Of a stretch of DNA of 64,000 nucleotides, positions 10,871 to 24,400 are shown in pieces. Each line of letters starts with the position of its first letter. Within the stretch, counting starts at the first letter, position 1. The translations under genes were made by a program, and so were the position numbers. Origin of the DNA: Thalassia testudinum (taxonomy: Eukaryota; Streptophyta; Magnoliopsida; Alismatales; Hydrocharitaceae); contig JAZHRO010000012.1 of assembly GCA_037157565.1 (NCBI GenBank), forward strand, positions 60,999,501-61,063,500. The letters are read 5' to 3'. The notes under the pieces were generated by a model. It ran no database searches. It saw nothing but the letters and a program-made list of their open reading frames with translations, and had not been told where the DNA came from.

Positions 10871-13062
10871 TGATGAGTTTGCATGATGCCTTGTTTACAA
10901 TTGATGATGAGTTCATATGTCATTGATTAATTCAATGACGAGGACAAGTGATCAAAGTTTAATTCATTGTATAATGCTGTTATCAGTTCACCTCATTTGT
11001 TGGTGACTTGGAAAAATCAATAGGATGAGAGAATTACCCATGAGATAAAATTGTTTAGCTTGAAAGCATGATCTTAGCCTAATTTCTACGCTGGAGCTTA
11101 GCTTGAACACTTCCACTTTGATTTGGTGTAAAAGTTCTACCTTTTTCTTTAATCCAAATTAATCAATAGAAATTGGATTTTAGTGAAGTAAATCATTCAA
11201 TAAAATCATTACTTAGAATATATTAATTTCCACTTGAAAAATTCTCAAAGAGATTCGTCAAGCTAAGATTTTCTACCTCTACAATCAGGTTACACCTATA
11301 TCACATGAGGCCCAATTATTTGCTAAAGCATTGATCACTTGCAATACTAATATACAAGGGGCCCAATTATATTCTAAGGCATTGATCTCATGCATCAAAA
11401 CTTGTACAAGCATTCGTTGCATGATGCTTAAACATCTTTTCCTCGTCACTACCTTTTCAAGTGGGAATTTTAATAACTTGAAAAGCTCCATTATTTCAAG
11501 TGGGACTAAATTATACTGAATTCTTCAGTCAATATAGCTTGATCAAAACCTGAACCTTGATGGTTCTGGATCCTTTTCAAGATGCCTAAGATTCTTTCTT
11601 TTTCATTGTTGACTTGAAAGAACTTCAATGTATTTTGGGGTCTTCATTCGAGGTATAACAGAGAAAAAAGGAATTTTGGAGAGCAAAAGCCCTCTAGGTC
11701 ATAAGATTAATTGATATGGTTGATTTTTTTTTTTAAATGTTAAATTAAAAAATTTCATCATTTTATCATAGTTCAAGCAAACTAGGTATGAAACCATTGG
11801 ACCAAATCCACCACAATCTAGCTAACCCCACGAAATCATGGTTGAAATTGTTAATCTCCTCCCTTCTGCCAATATAGCAAATCAATCTTATGCAACCACT
11901 GATCAATACTTCCTATTGTTTTTTATAGCAAAGGCAAAATTCTTGTTTGGTTGTAATGATGAAAAATAAATCTTGATATTTTTCTTCACTTTAGCCATTT
12001 ATCCAAAAGAAAATATCCATGGAGGTAGAATGAAGTTTGTTTGTCTCTCAAGATATCTTTCGAATAGAGTCATTCCTTGTGCATCATCACACAAGCATAA
12101 AGTTGCTACATTCAGTGGCAAAAAATGCCCTCTTCTTGAGGTGAACTCCCATTTATAGCTTCCTTCCCTTCAAAGAACCCTCGACCCTCTACCCAAACCC
12201 TAGGTCTCTACCATCAGCACCACCACAAGGCCCCTACTCGATCTCCCAATGTGACCGGGTACCCCATCACCCTATTTTGCTACCTCTCCACACCCTTCAT
12301 CTCCCTCCTACGACACAATGGCTTCTCCTTTAAGGAGTTTGTTTTGCTCAAGTGATTTTGGCCCCTCCATCTTTGAGCTAGTATGTCGAATATTGTTGGA
12401 TTTGTGCTCTGGAGAGTCAATGTGAGCATTGGTCTCAGAAGCTCATGTCGTCATTAACATTAGATCTAGGCGGCCAATAGTAACATCTTCGACGTGGTCA
12501 CTCTCGTTGCCTCGCTCATTCAGATTACTTCGAAGATTGAAGGTCCCACCCTTTGTTGCAAGTATGGAGTTGTCGTCCCCTCCCCCCTCCCTTGGTCATT
12601 AGTCATGGTTTTCATTTCATCCCTCATCTTCTCAATGCATCCTCTTTGATTTTCCCTTTTGCCTCTCCTTTGGTTTGAGATTGCTGCATTAGCTCTCTTC
12701 TTTTGTCGATCCATTTCCCCTTTGGTTTCACATTTTTGTGTCTTGACAGATTCATCATTTTGAGTTCTATGTTCCATCTTCTTTAGCTCATCTCGTGTTG
12801 TATTGGTCCGTTGGCTGAAGTGACCAAGGCTATGGAGTAGGTTTGCTGTGATTGAGGAGGCTTACAAAGGTTTTTTTAATTCAAAGACTTGTGCTAATTA
12901 AGAGATCCTATTGATGTTTTGAAATGAATTTCGTTATCCACTCGGAGGCTTTTCAATGGGACTACACTTGATATCGTGATTATACACGACAAAGTTTTGG
13001 CAGACTTGTCTAAGCTTTTGGCCATTCAGGTTCTTGCTAGCGTGGATTAGGTAGATCGCTGA
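10871..13062. other. Intergenic, no gene recognised; small tandem duplication
   Basis: AT-rich sequence with no supportable coding region. A degenerate 51-bp duplication begins GGCCCAATTAT at 11309 and again at 11360. The more GC-balanced part at about 12170-12800 has short open frames with no recognisable domain. It could be a decayed gene fragment or element, and I cannot say which. Confidence 0.5.
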
Positions 13063-13591
13063 GGGTGTGTTTGTTTTACAAGAATGAGGGGTGGAATGGA
13101 ATGGAAAAGCTCCCATGGATTCCTTTCCCAAGTTTGGTTGTCAACTATAGGATGGGAATAATATTTCCATGGGATTTTCAATTACCATAACTGTTAGGAT
13201 TTTCCAATCCAAGCCCACCCCCTCGGACCCCTCTTTCAATTCCACCGTAACTGCTCTTCCTTCTCCAAGGGAAACAACCCAACACACCACTCTCTCTCGC
13301 ATCGTGTCTCGCAGCATCGTCCTCTCTCTCGAGAATCGACTCTTCGCTCAATGCTCCCCTCTCTCGCAATCTTCTCCGAGCGCTCCAGCGGCCCCTCTCT
13401 TGCTCGACCCCCTCGAGCGCGACACCTCCCCTCTGAGCACAACACCTCCCCTCTAAGCGCAATGCCCCTCTAAGTGCGACGCATCGACAGAGCATGCCCT
13501 CTGTCGTGACTCTCTGACAGAGTGTGCCATCTCTTACGACGCCTTCCTCTCCAGCACAGCGCCCCTCTCTCGCAATTCTTCGGCATACTAC

Positions 13592-13647
13592 CCATCGCAG
13601 TCGTAGCATCTCCCCTCACCCATCGCAGTCGTAGCATCTCCCCTCAC
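13592..13647. repeat. Perfect 28-bp tandem duplication
   Basis: Two identical 28-bp units start at 13592 and 13620 with CCATCGCAGTCGTAGC, followed by a partial third (CCATCG). They sit in a GC- and pyrimidine-rich segment (about 13200-13680) inside the left part of the Harbinger element that is compositionally unlike the rest of it. Confidence 0.85.
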
Positions 13648-15929
13648 CCATCGACTCTTCCCTCCCATGCACCTACAACGTAGAAGTAATATGCTTTTTT
13701 TTTTTCCTTTTTTTGAAAACTAGATTTCATTAAACAAAAGATCGAGCATAACTCCTTTCCCTGATAATCTCAGGAATACCATTAAATTGTCACAACCCTG
13801 AATAACCAATTTTGGGCAATGACATGTTAGATCCTTGGAAATATAAATACAAGTAATATCATGTAAAAAGTTCAACAAATCAATATTACGTGATCTGTTA
13901 TTCTTAAGTCTATTTACTATCATGACAAATTTTAAAGTGTCCATAAGAATTGCCATCAATCCTCCGGTCAAAATTGATATCTTTATCTTCATCAATTTTA
14001 TAATTTACCTTCATGCCCAACAGGTTTACGAAGGAAGTAATATAACATCTAGGCATATGATTAAAATCCGTAAATCCAAGAAGAGCTATGTTATTTTTAT
14101 CAATATAGAAAGGGTTTATAATTTTATTTTAATGGGTGTCTTGAGAATTTCATAGTAGACCACTTTGAGGTCCACATTAAGAATAGCTGCATCGAAGATG
14201 GGGTTTTCCTTTTTTTGCAGATAATGTTGTAGTGATGGTCGGACAATAGAATACACAAAAAAAATGAAGAGATATGTAGGAGCTAGAGACATCCAGTTAA
14301 ATAGGATGAATCCTGGATATATAAAAGGCAAGTTCAATGTGGAACCTAGAATTTTTTCCTTTTTTGAAAGATAAATGAAGGCTGCTTGAGAGCGGTAGCT
14401 TTCCTGCTTAGTTAAACTAAAAACAGGGGTTACATTACATTACAAGCTAAGAGAGCACATGATCCCATGAAACAAAACCTTTTGCACAGAATACCATGCT
14501 CTCTACATAAGCAATTGCTAAATGAAATATGAGTGTTCAGATGGAAAAATTGAAGACAGGGCAATATATTACAAACTTCACTTCCTAGAATGCACCCATT
14601 TGTAAGATTTAATTGATTGCAAGCTCCTTCAGTCAATGAAATCTAATTCAGTAATAATTAATGTGATTGAAATCTCATATACATATTATTTACATGACTA
14701 TGCAAGCAGCATGCAGTACTTCCACTAGCTTTCCTAAATAGCACATAATTCACTTCAAAATTAGTTGCCAACAGCAAGTTTGGCCAACAAAAGCATATCC
14801 TAGTCACTACATTCATTCAAGTCACAAGTTTTGAGGTTAGCAAGAGTCATTATCAAAATCATCCCCAAAATCCCACGCATTTTTAGATATAGTCCCAATG
14901 ACTTTGACTCCAACCAAGAATAGTTTTCTTTAAAGATACTACGTACATTCCCAGAAACTCTCTTCATCATGAACTCCCTGAACATCCTTGGTCAATATGC
15001 CAATAAGAAGTTACCAAACATCCTTGTAGTGTTTTTATCACACTTGTTAGCTACAAATTATCAAGATTGTAAAGCCTCTTTATTTTTTCATTCACATATC
15101 CCAAAAAACATTAGAAGAAGATGGCAAACCATCTTGAAATACTTATGCAATAGCTGAAAAATTCTCCCTATTGTCGCAAATCTCTCCACTTGTGTGGCAT
15201 TCTTGGTTTAGTAATCTCACAAATGAGAAGCTTCATCATCTTGCTATTGTTGCTAAATAAACACAGGGTCATAAAGCCTCTTTTTTCCTAAAAAAGATTA
15301 ACAAAAAATCCTAAACTTTCTTGATACACAGTTGTTTAGTAAATAAGCATAGGTTTAGTATTCAACTCAATTGAACTCCTCTCAAAGAAAAACAAAGCAG
15401 TGACATGGACACACATAAAAAGTACTTTTGACTAGAATAATCACTTCATTTCCTCCACAACATTAGATTAATCCTTTTTTTTTAAGTGAAAAATGACTTA
15501 TAATGATTGATAAAAATAACAAAATTCTAGCAAGGTCACTGTAAACCTAACATGGTATCCAAACATAGCAGTGAACCAACATAAAAAGGGATGCTCTCTA
15601 TTTCTAGATGTGCAAAGCTTTTATGTGATTTGTATTCCTTTTTAGCTACTTTAAACAAGCATTTTGTATGGACTTTATTCTTTAATATTTTGTAAATTGA
15701 TTATATTATAAATTTGAATTATATTACAGTGCAAATTTGAATTAATCTTTTATTTTCAATATCTTCATTAAGGAAGAAGAAGCAACAATAGATATTGATC
15801 GTAACAATAGTTCATTGATTAAATATATTACAATTGGTACATTTATTTCTCATTATTATGAAGGGGGTTGTCTAATTGCATAAAGCATTTATCGAAGAGA
15901 AATAGGATTAACTTAGATTATCAACAAAG

Positions 15930-17115
15930 TATATCTCTTCAAAAGTTGTTATATAACAATGACACAAGTTGTTATGAGATGACAAGAATGGATATCGATC
16001 TGCCTTCACAAAACTTTGTGACTTACTAAGAACTATTGTCAAATTATCAGATTCTCGAAATATGAAAGTTGACGAGCAAGTTGCTATCTTTGTATATATT
16101 ATTGCTCATCATGTAAAGAATAAACCTATCAAATTTCATTTCATACGGTTTGGAGAGACGATCAGTAGATATTTCCACCATGCGTTGAATGCTATTTTAC
16201 GACTACATAATAAGTTATACAAGAAGCCACAACCAATTCCTGCAAATTCAACTCGTGATCGATAGAAATGGTTTGAGGTACATACATACTTGCGTAATTT
16301 TACATAGTCATCTTAAATTTTAGTAACCATTGACTTATGTCTTAGGACTGCATTGGTGCTCTTGATGGAAGATATATTAAAGTGATTATTCCGGAAATAG
16401 AAAAATCGAAGTATAGGTCAAGAAAACAGACAATTGCAATTAATGTTCTGGGTGCATGTTCACCAGATATGTAATTTATCTACTTATTATCAGGTTGAGA
16501 AGGATTTGCAACCGATAGTCATGTATTGAGAGATGCACTTTCAAGAAGTAATGAACTAATTGTTCCTCGTGGTAAATATGTTTTATTAAGTTTCTTTAAA
16601 TTGACTACATATAAATATATTAGAAACCTAAACTCTTAAATTTTAATTATAGGGTAATGTTATTTGGGCGACTATGGATATATGAATGGTGAAGGTTTTT
16701 TCACTCCCTATAGAGGACAACGATATCATTTGACTTTGTGAAGAACAAATTATCAACCAAGTACCCCTAAAGAAGTTTTTAATTTGAAGCACCCAAGAGC
16801 AAGGAATGTAATTGAACGTTATTTTGGATTACTGAAAAAATGTTGGGCACTATTCAAGAGTCATTCATTTATCCAATAAAAGCTCAAAATAGAATTATTT
16901 TAGCTTATTGTCTTCTTCATAATTACGTAAGAGGTGAGATGCAATATGATCTAGTAGAAGATAAAGTACCAAAAATTCCAAATATGCAAATGAATGGATA
17001 ATTCTCAACTGATGAATTCGATGAAGATGAATCGGAGTTGATAACAACTATAGAACCATCGGATGCGTGGATGTTATGGAAAGATAATTTAGGTAATGCA
17101 ATGTTTAATTCATAA
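15930..17115 (+). pseudogene. PIF/Harbinger transposase (DDE_4 type), broken
   Basis: The enzyme would cut and rejoin the element ends. The helix-turn-helix-like N-terminal part is clear at 16062-16265 (VDEQVAIFVYIIAHHVKN...FHFIRFGETISRYFH). After an intron-like gap come the catalytic blocks: IGALDGRYIKV (first Asp, about 16350-16380), NVLGACSPDM, then FATDSHVLRDA (second Asp, about 16510-16535), GEGFFTPYRGQRYHL, and VIERYFGLLKKCW (catalytic Glu, about 16810-16850). In-frame stops occur after SPDM and in the LSGWEG block, and a frameshift lies near 16670. The coding part ends about 17115. All three acidic positions survive although the gene is dead. Confidence 0.88.
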
Positions 17116-17300
17116 ATATAGTTGAGCACATTTTTTTTATTTATTAACCATTTTCCAGACAATCTTATTTCAAAAATTAAAATTTTCTTATAATTAAAGA
17201 ATTAAAGTTGCTCTATATTTTTTGTAATTTGTGAAGACTATATTTTTTTCTTATATATTTGCTTTATCTGATCACATTTGGTAAATTTTTCTTAAAAGAT

Positions 17301-18276
17301 ATGAGCCAAGTAATAGCAATGAATTTTGGCCCTGGAAAGAATAAGCGAAAATGGTCAGATGAGGAAGATCAAAAGCTTATCGAAGCATTATTTGATTTGG
17401 TCCATGATGGAACCTACAAGGCTAATAACGCATGATATCTTGGAGTATTAGAAAAAGCACTTGAAAAAAAATTACCAGGACGTGGAATAAAAGGAAGCCC
17501 CATATTGAATCACGAATTAAGACATTTAAGAATCACATTCACATTGTTTGTGATATGTTAAATGGAAGTACAAGTGGGTTTGGATACAATCCAAATTTGA
17601 AGTGCGTGGTTGCTGAGAATGAGATATGGGAAAATTATTTGCTGGTAATTTTCTTGTGAACTAATATAATTTTAAATTTTATTATCAATTAAATTTTCTT
17701 GTGATGTTTATTTATTATTTGATTACAGAGTCACAAGGATGCAGCTCAATTAAAAAAAAAGCAATTCCCATATTAAAATGACTTTTGTACTATTTTCTGG
17801 AAAGATCATGCCATAGGAAGCAATGCCCAAGCTGCTGTTGATGTTATTGATGAAGTAGAGGCTGAAACTGCAAATGAGAATGATGTTAATATAATTGATT
17901 TAGATGATATTGATCATGGATCCCCTCTTCTTTCAAGAAATTAAGAAGTATCTGAAGAGAATTATATTCGTGGGTGTAAAAGAAAGAGATCTCTTACAGA
18001 TAGCTTAGGAAAATCTATCATCGACGCTACGACTATGATTACTTTAGAAATTAAAGAAGCAACCAACTATTTCAGTAGAGCGATTGAGATTAATGTTCTT
18101 GAAAATAAACTGAAGCTAAATTGAGAGTTATCAAAAATAACTTCATTTAATCAAAGTCAATTCCATCAAATTGGTTTGAAGATTGCTTGTGATGTTGATG
18201 CATTGAATTTTTTCTTTACTCTCCCAGATGAGAAGGAAGGTTTTGTTAGAAATGTTTTAGATTTAAATTGTTGTTA
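17301..18276 (+). pseudogene. Harbinger-associated Myb/SANT-like DNA-binding protein, broken
   Basis: PIF/Harbinger elements carry a second gene whose Myb/SANT-like (trihelix) protein helps bring the transposase to the ends and the nucleus. Here the ATG at 17301 opens a frame with KRKWSDEEDQKLIEALFDLV, the conserved first helix with its Trp. Further on come an ESRIK-like block, GFGYNPNLKCVVAENEIWENYL, then an intron-like gap (about 17646-17728) and an acidic, Ser-rich C-terminal part ending near FTLPDEKEGFVRNVL. A TGA at about 17433, frameshifts near 17480 and other stops break it. Order and direction relative to the transposase are those of the family. Confidence 0.8.
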
Positions 18277-18796
18277 GTGTAATTTTTTCGATTCTCGCAA
18301 TAAATAATGTAGTTTAATTCTTATTATTGAGACATTTATATTTCATAAATTAGCCTTCAATGTTTTCTTTATCTATTGATTTGTTATTTTGTTTGGATAT
18401 GCATGTTAAATTTCAATTAGTGTAATATATATAAAGTGATGGATTAAATTGAAATATTTCTTTAAATTAAGATCTTTTATGTAAATTAATTATATTTATT
18501 CCTTATTAATGGATTAAGATGTAAATAACTTAAATTTTATGTTAAAATTAACAATTACCATTTTTTAAAAACGTATTGGATCAAATATATTAAAAAAATT
18601 TCGATTTCATTTATCTCGATAATTGATCTTATCAAACAAATGAAAGGAATTAGATCTATTCTTAATAATTCCATTTCTACCATAATCCAAACAAAGAGAT
18701 GGAATCAATCATTCCTTTCCATTTTTTGTCTCATTCTATTTTATACTTAATTCCATTTCATCTCTATTCCATTACTATGAAACATACACACCATAA

Positions 18797-21257
18797 GATT
18801 TCTTCTTTGATGGCACTATCATTGCCTGGAGGCTTAGTCTAACTTTTTTGGATTGCTATGAGTTATGTTACAAAGGTGCCTTCTTTTCTATTTTGTTTAG
18901 TTTTTTCTTTTGTTTTCTTTTTTTTCCAATTTTGTTGTACCTCCATTCCAGACTTCCCGCGCCCCCCGGCCAATGGAGCATCAGTTGTCTTTTCTCCCCA
19001 TGATCCTTTACTCTCGTTGCGATGATCGAATGGCCTAGAAACAAAAATCTATTAAGAGTGGATCTAACGACCTTTGACTGTTCAACATATAGATAAAGGC
19101 GAGGAATTTGAAGCGTTTGATCTTGGACCCAAGGTGAGAATCCCACAATATGGTCTGCCGAAGAGCCAACCGGTGAAATCATGCGCCAGACAGGAAAGCC
19201 AATTTACAACTCTGTCTAATGCATTTTCCATCTTATGTACTCCATCGAACCTTTGGTGTTGCTCAACGCCAGCAACTTTCCTCCTTGTTTCACCCACATA
19301 TCTTTAATGGGCCATCCCCAAAAAGAGTCACGGGCTCTCTCTCTTTTTTTCTTAGAGCAAGAGTCGAAAGAGCTATTTGTTGATCTAGAAGAGAAAGTGT
19401 TTACGATAATACACGTCCAAACTTTTTTATGGATACTATCAGGAAAAGATGATCTACTGTCAGTTGCATAAGAGATAACAAAAATAATTTTACCGTCATT
19501 TCATGATTTAAGCGATGGGAAGATCACACTAAATTGAGTGCCCCCACATCATCCAAAAAGTAATATATAATAAATATTTGTCGTTGCTTATTATAATAAG
19601 CGACGATAATTATGTAATTCAATAATCTCAATTCTCACGCTCAAAAGTTTACCAAGGTTGTGAAACACTAGGGTGATATGCATGTAGATTTTGGATTAGG
19701 CGGTAGCACCTATCTTCTTACCATCGTATATATATTAGGTTTCTTGGTGCATTTCAATATTTTTTGATATTTTCTAGAGATTCTCAATGTTTGGTATGAA
19801 CCGTACAATCAAGTTTTTTCTTGGTCTTGTCTTTCATTTATAATGCAACTGCTCAAGTTTAACTTGATTATGTGATGTTTTGGTCGTGTTTGAATTGGAC
19901 ACTGCTACAAGTAGGGATGGATCAACATGGTAGTTTGGGGGGGCCGTGGCAGTTGCAAAAGATCTTACATCAGATCAACTTTTTTAAAAAAAAACCCTCA
20001 CCTTTGCCATCAATTATTTAAAAAATTAATGGCATTAAAAGGTAATTTTTTTAACAATGATGACTATTTGCCGTCGATTATTATAAAAAGTGATGTTAAA
20101 AATACAAAATTGTATTGTTACATAAAAAATATATGACATCATTTATTTTCGAAAGCGCCGGTAAAATTATTTTTATCGTCGCTTATATAAGTGACAGTAT
20201 TTTCTTTTAAATGATGACAAAATTAAAAAAATAACATGTTAACGTAGGAAAATTAACGTAAAAATATCGTCACTTTTTTAATAAACGACGAAAAATTAAA
20301 TTTCCATCAATTGTAAAATAACAGCAAAAGATCCAATTTATATGCTAAACAAATGATATTTCATCGTCGAATATTCTTTGTAATTAACAAAAAAAAAATA
20401 ATGACATTATTTACACCATTGATTAAAAGACCTTTACCGTGAATTTTCAATCGACGATAAGATTAAAAATTATTGCAATGGTACCCCAATTGACAAAAAT
20501 AACATCTGAAATTTCCAAAACAAACAAAAGTAGGCCAAAAAGTGTTGACGGAGAAACCATAATAGTCGTAGCAGGAGGATATACATCCCTCAACGGAGAC
20601 ATCAAAAAGTAGATTAATTGTCCACACAATCCTATGCGTAGCAGCCTGAGCTCTCAACTTAGTTCTTGCCAATCGGCAAGGAGTTGCTGCACAACGTTTA
20701 TTCGGGTTCCGTCTTGGGTTCTCTCTGTGGTATACTTCTCAATTATTTGAGTTTCTTCATCATCTTGTTCCCGTCATACGTTTTACGTGTCACTTATTTT
20801 AGTTAGCAGCGGCAATGGTACTTTTGCATGCTCAGGTCAATACTTTAGTTAGATTTGACCTCTATTTTTAATATCTGCATGAGATTTGCATCTACGTCTA
20901 ATTCAAAGAACATATGGGAACATCGGACTTTCCTCGTTTGTATCCATAGCCGAACGCCTTCGCACCAACTCTCCACCCATTTAGGCCTAATTTGTTGGCT
21001 GGAATTTTTCTTCGAAACGGAGATAATCTAGCTTGGTTGCTGGGTTTTATTCATCTGAGATAATTTATCTAAGACTTAATTTCAAATAAATTATCCTACT
21101 TTTAATCCTTACTCTCTCGTCCCATTTTCAAACATGATTATCCAATAATTCTATCTCTCGACGGAAACTACGTCTTAATCACACACGCTGATAATTGCTC
21201 TCGGGCGCTCGGATTACCACGCTGACGGCATTGTGATCCAACGCTCACTTTACGTCT
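18797..21257. other. Intergenic region between Harbinger element and pectinesterase gene
   Basis: No supportable gene. From about 19480 to 20470 the DNA repeats degenerate CGTCGCTTAT/ATAAGCGACG motifs, like the subterminal repeats of some plant CACTA elements. I could not find a clean pair of CACTA ends. The last few hundred bases before 21258 would be distal promoter of the pectinesterase gene. Confidence 0.5.
19581..19606. repeat. 26-bp near-perfect palindrome (CGTCGCTTAT family)
   Basis: The 26 bases around TGCTTATTATAATAAGCGAC are self-complementary with one mismatched pair. A related 18-bp palindrome, GTCGCTTATATAAGTGAC with one mismatched pair, is at 20178-20195, and further single arms are at about 20060 and 20265. 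Confidence 0.75.
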
Positions 21258-21496
21258 CACGTGGCATTCCGACACCACCCTCCCGTAGGATGTCCTCCGC
21301 TTGTAGAGAGAGAGAGAGAGAGGCCTTCACATGATCCACACCTCCAACTTCTCGTCCTACGGGGAGACAAGCACATACACATACAAGGCTTCCCTGTCCT
21401 CTCTTCCACATCATTATTAAGCTCCTCCTCTCCCCTTCACCACCACCCCACCTCCCCTTCCATCTCCACCACCTTCCCTTCACTCCGCACTCAACA
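21258..21496 (+). promoter_or_regulatory. Proximal promoter and leader of the pectinesterase gene
   Basis: A CACGTG G-box (21258-21263, within TCACGTGGC) is followed by an (AG)9 microsatellite (21305-21322) and a strongly CT-rich stretch just before the start codon (about 21420-21495), typical of plant proximal promoters and leaders. I see no convincing TATA box. The G-box would be a candidate site for bZIP or bHLH factors. Function is inferred. Confidence 0.5.
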
Positions 21497-24400
21497 ATGG
21501 CTCCTCCCAAAGCCAAACCACTCCTCTCCTCCACCATTCCATTCCTTCTCCTCCTCCTCCTCCTCCTCTGCATCACCACCACAACCTCCACAACAGAGGC
21601 CTCTGCCAAGGTTGACGTACCCATCAAAGAAACAGTACTCTCCTCAACGCGGCGGTCGACAGAGGAGGCGGCGCGCTACCACTGCCAGTCCACACTGTAC
21701 CCCGAGCTCTGCGTCTCCACGGTCTCCTCCATCCCTCACCTCTCCTCCAAGACCCTCCCGGAGATCATCTCCTCCATCGTGAAGCGCACGGAGCACGAGG
21801 TCCACTTCGCCTCCCACAACTGCACCGGCTCCCTCCGCAGCCGCTTCCGCAACCTCGAGCACCGCCAGCGCCTCGCCCTCCTCGACTGCCTCGAGCTCCT
21901 CAGCGAGACCCTCGACCTCCTCCGCGGCGCCGCCTCCGACCTCCGCTCCAGCAACTCCTCCACTACCGCCACCCTCAGCCACCTCCAGACCGTCCTCTCC
22001 GCCTCTATGACCAACCAGTACACCTGCCTCGACGGCTTCTCCCACGACGCCAACGATACCGTCCGCCCCTCCATCGCGGCCCGCATCAACCACATCTCCA
22101 GCATGGTCAGCAACGCCCTCGCCCTCTCCACCCGCCTCCCCAAGAAGGAGGACAAGGAGGCGCCGTTCGAAGGGTACGGCCGCTTCGGCAGGCACGGGTT
22201 CCCCTCGTGGCTCTCCAAGAGCGACCGGAGGCTGCTGCAGACCGACGTGGCCAGGCTCAACGTCGACCTTGTGGTGGCCAAGGACGGCACGGGCAACTTC
22301 ACGACCATCGCCGAGGCGGTGGAGTCGGCGCCCGAGAAGAGCGAGAGGAGGTTCGTGATCTACATCAAGGCCGGGGGTTACTTCGAGAACGTGGAGGTGC
22401 CCAAGAGAAAGACCAACCTCATGTTCGTCGGCGAGGGCATGTGGGCGACCGCCGTGAAGGCCAGCCGCAGTGTCGTTGACGGCTGGACGACCTTCAGATC
22501 CGCCACCGTCGGTGAGCACATCATTAGCTCAATCTTTCAGGCCTTTTTTTTTGTTTATGACTTTAGAAATAACCCCATTTAACACAAAGGGAAACGATTG
22601 GCCAATCTCCACACATCAATCCTCAATGTGGGGATGAAGATTCGGATCTTCTACCAAAGTTAAGATAACTCTCGTGCTTTGGCATCCAAATTAATATGTT
22701 ATACGTACGTTGGAGCTATTAGGTGGATTCTATTTTTTTGGTGGTCGATGGCCACGTTGGGATGAGGAGAGGAATCCCATGAATGGAGAGGAGAATGCAC
22801 ATAACGGGCGGCGGGAGATTGTGTTCGCTGATTTGTAGCCGTTTGGATTTATTAGGATGATTTTTTAATTTATCTTTCAGATCTTATATAAAAAAAATAG
22901 AAGCCCGATATTAGAGTCAACTATAGATTTTGTTGTCGTGCTTGTATTGGAGGGCCGTTTTTGACTGGCATACGTTGGTAGTGGTATAAGCCACATCCGG
23001 GAGTAGGACCTGACGTTACCACAAAAAAGGGGCAGGATTTGTCGTATGAACTCAAATGAGATAAATGTTTCATGGACGAGTGGCGTGGAGAGGATTGCGT
23101 TCGTACGGGGGGCATTGCTGTTTGGCCGCAGGTCAACTTATTTATTGGAAGCATTACTGTTTATGTACATCAGTAGGATTTTACTGTTGTGGCGGAGGTA
23201 TGTTTCTCTGATCGAGAGTCGTACATGCTGATTCCCTCGTATCAAGTTAATCCATATATACATGGCGTTCACGCTTATATCTAAGTGTAATGGTTGCCAT
23301 TAATTGCATTTCATAGCTTTGCTATTAGTCGCAGCCGATGGCTTCCACGTCTATGCAAACGCATGCTCTATTTTGTCGTGGGGGAGTTAGCGTCCAATTT
23401 GCACATGGGCTGCCGGTGTTCTATGTTTGTGGTCCAACCCAAAACGGATTGGCCCAAAGCGTGAGCACCGCTCCGCAAACGGGTTGCCCGACTGCAACCA
23501 GCATGATCATTTTTTGTTGAAAACTTGCTATCGGTATGATCTCTCTTTTTTTTCTACAAAAAAAGAAACTTCCTACGGTTAATCTTTATTTTTTTATTTG
23601 GAAACTTGTTATCAGTATGATCTGAAGCAGGCGATGAAGGCTCTGCTCCCTGTTGACATCGACTACCCGGCCTGATTCGACACCAATCATACTTGGATTG
23701 AGTTGTATCTGTGTCTAGATATATATATTTGTCAAATATAGCTAAGCGTTAATATTCTGAAAAGTAATAAGGAGAGAATTATAAAATTTCACTATTCGCA
23801 ACAAGAAACTACTTGGTTATGCCTTTCTTTCCTTAGCAAATTAGTATACTTCCATTGCCACCTATACATGGTGTTGATTCCTTGTTACTGTACATTAAAC
23901 AACACCCTTTGGAATCTCCTCGGATTTTCACGGTATTAGTCTTCCGGAAACAAGCTAACTCGTCTAGTTTTTCTTTACTTCTTGTTTTCCGTTCCTTTTT
24001 TTTCAAGTGAAGCATAAAATAAGCTAGGCTTTCAAATCGAATTTCAAGACCTAATTTGGTTGGTAGGTTAAGAAACTTAACTTGATTTTATTTATTATTT
24101 AACCCTACCTCTCACTTGAGTCGAGTTAAGGGAATTTAAATGAGGTGTAAACTTATTTCACCTCTTAATGGAATAAATTTAATTCGTCTGAACTCTAAAG
24201 CTTAATTTATTTAAGGGATTAATCACTTAAAAGAAGAGTTAACTCTCATTTATTTAACTACTTAATCCCTCATTTATTAATTTAGGTTTAACCACTTTAA
24301 TACGAATTTATCTAACATAAATTTCAATTGATGTTAATCAAAATCATGTTAAAATCATACACCACTTATATCTTTAATACCTCTCATGTTTTATATACTT

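Larger units (their letters stand above)
13063..18793 (+). mobile_element. PIF/Harbinger DNA transposon, degenerate, about 5.7 kb
   Basis: The left end reads GGGTGTGTTTGTTTTAC and the complement of the right end reads TGGTGTGTATGTTTCAT, giving imperfect terminal inverted repeats of the PIF/Harbinger type. The flanking triplets are TGA (13060-13062) and TAA (18794-18796), compatible with the 3-bp TWA target of this superfamily after one change. Both ends carry GGAATGGAAT-like subterminal motifs. Inside, in the same direction, lie the two genes expected of an autonomous element, both broken: a DDE transposase and a Myb/SANT-like protein. The 5' third (about 13100-15900) is non-coding, and poly(T)-led segments at about 13690 and 14350 may be further insertions. 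Confidence 0.85.

Noticed and set aside
12520..12777. Minus-strand Lys/Arg/Glu-rich frame (85 codons)
   Set aside because: No domain, no conserved context and biased composition; not supportable as a gene.
21644..22519. Long minus-strand open frame opposite pectinesterase exon 1
   Set aside because: It is the antisense shadow of a very GC-rich exon and has no family features. The plus strand encodes a complete enzyme.
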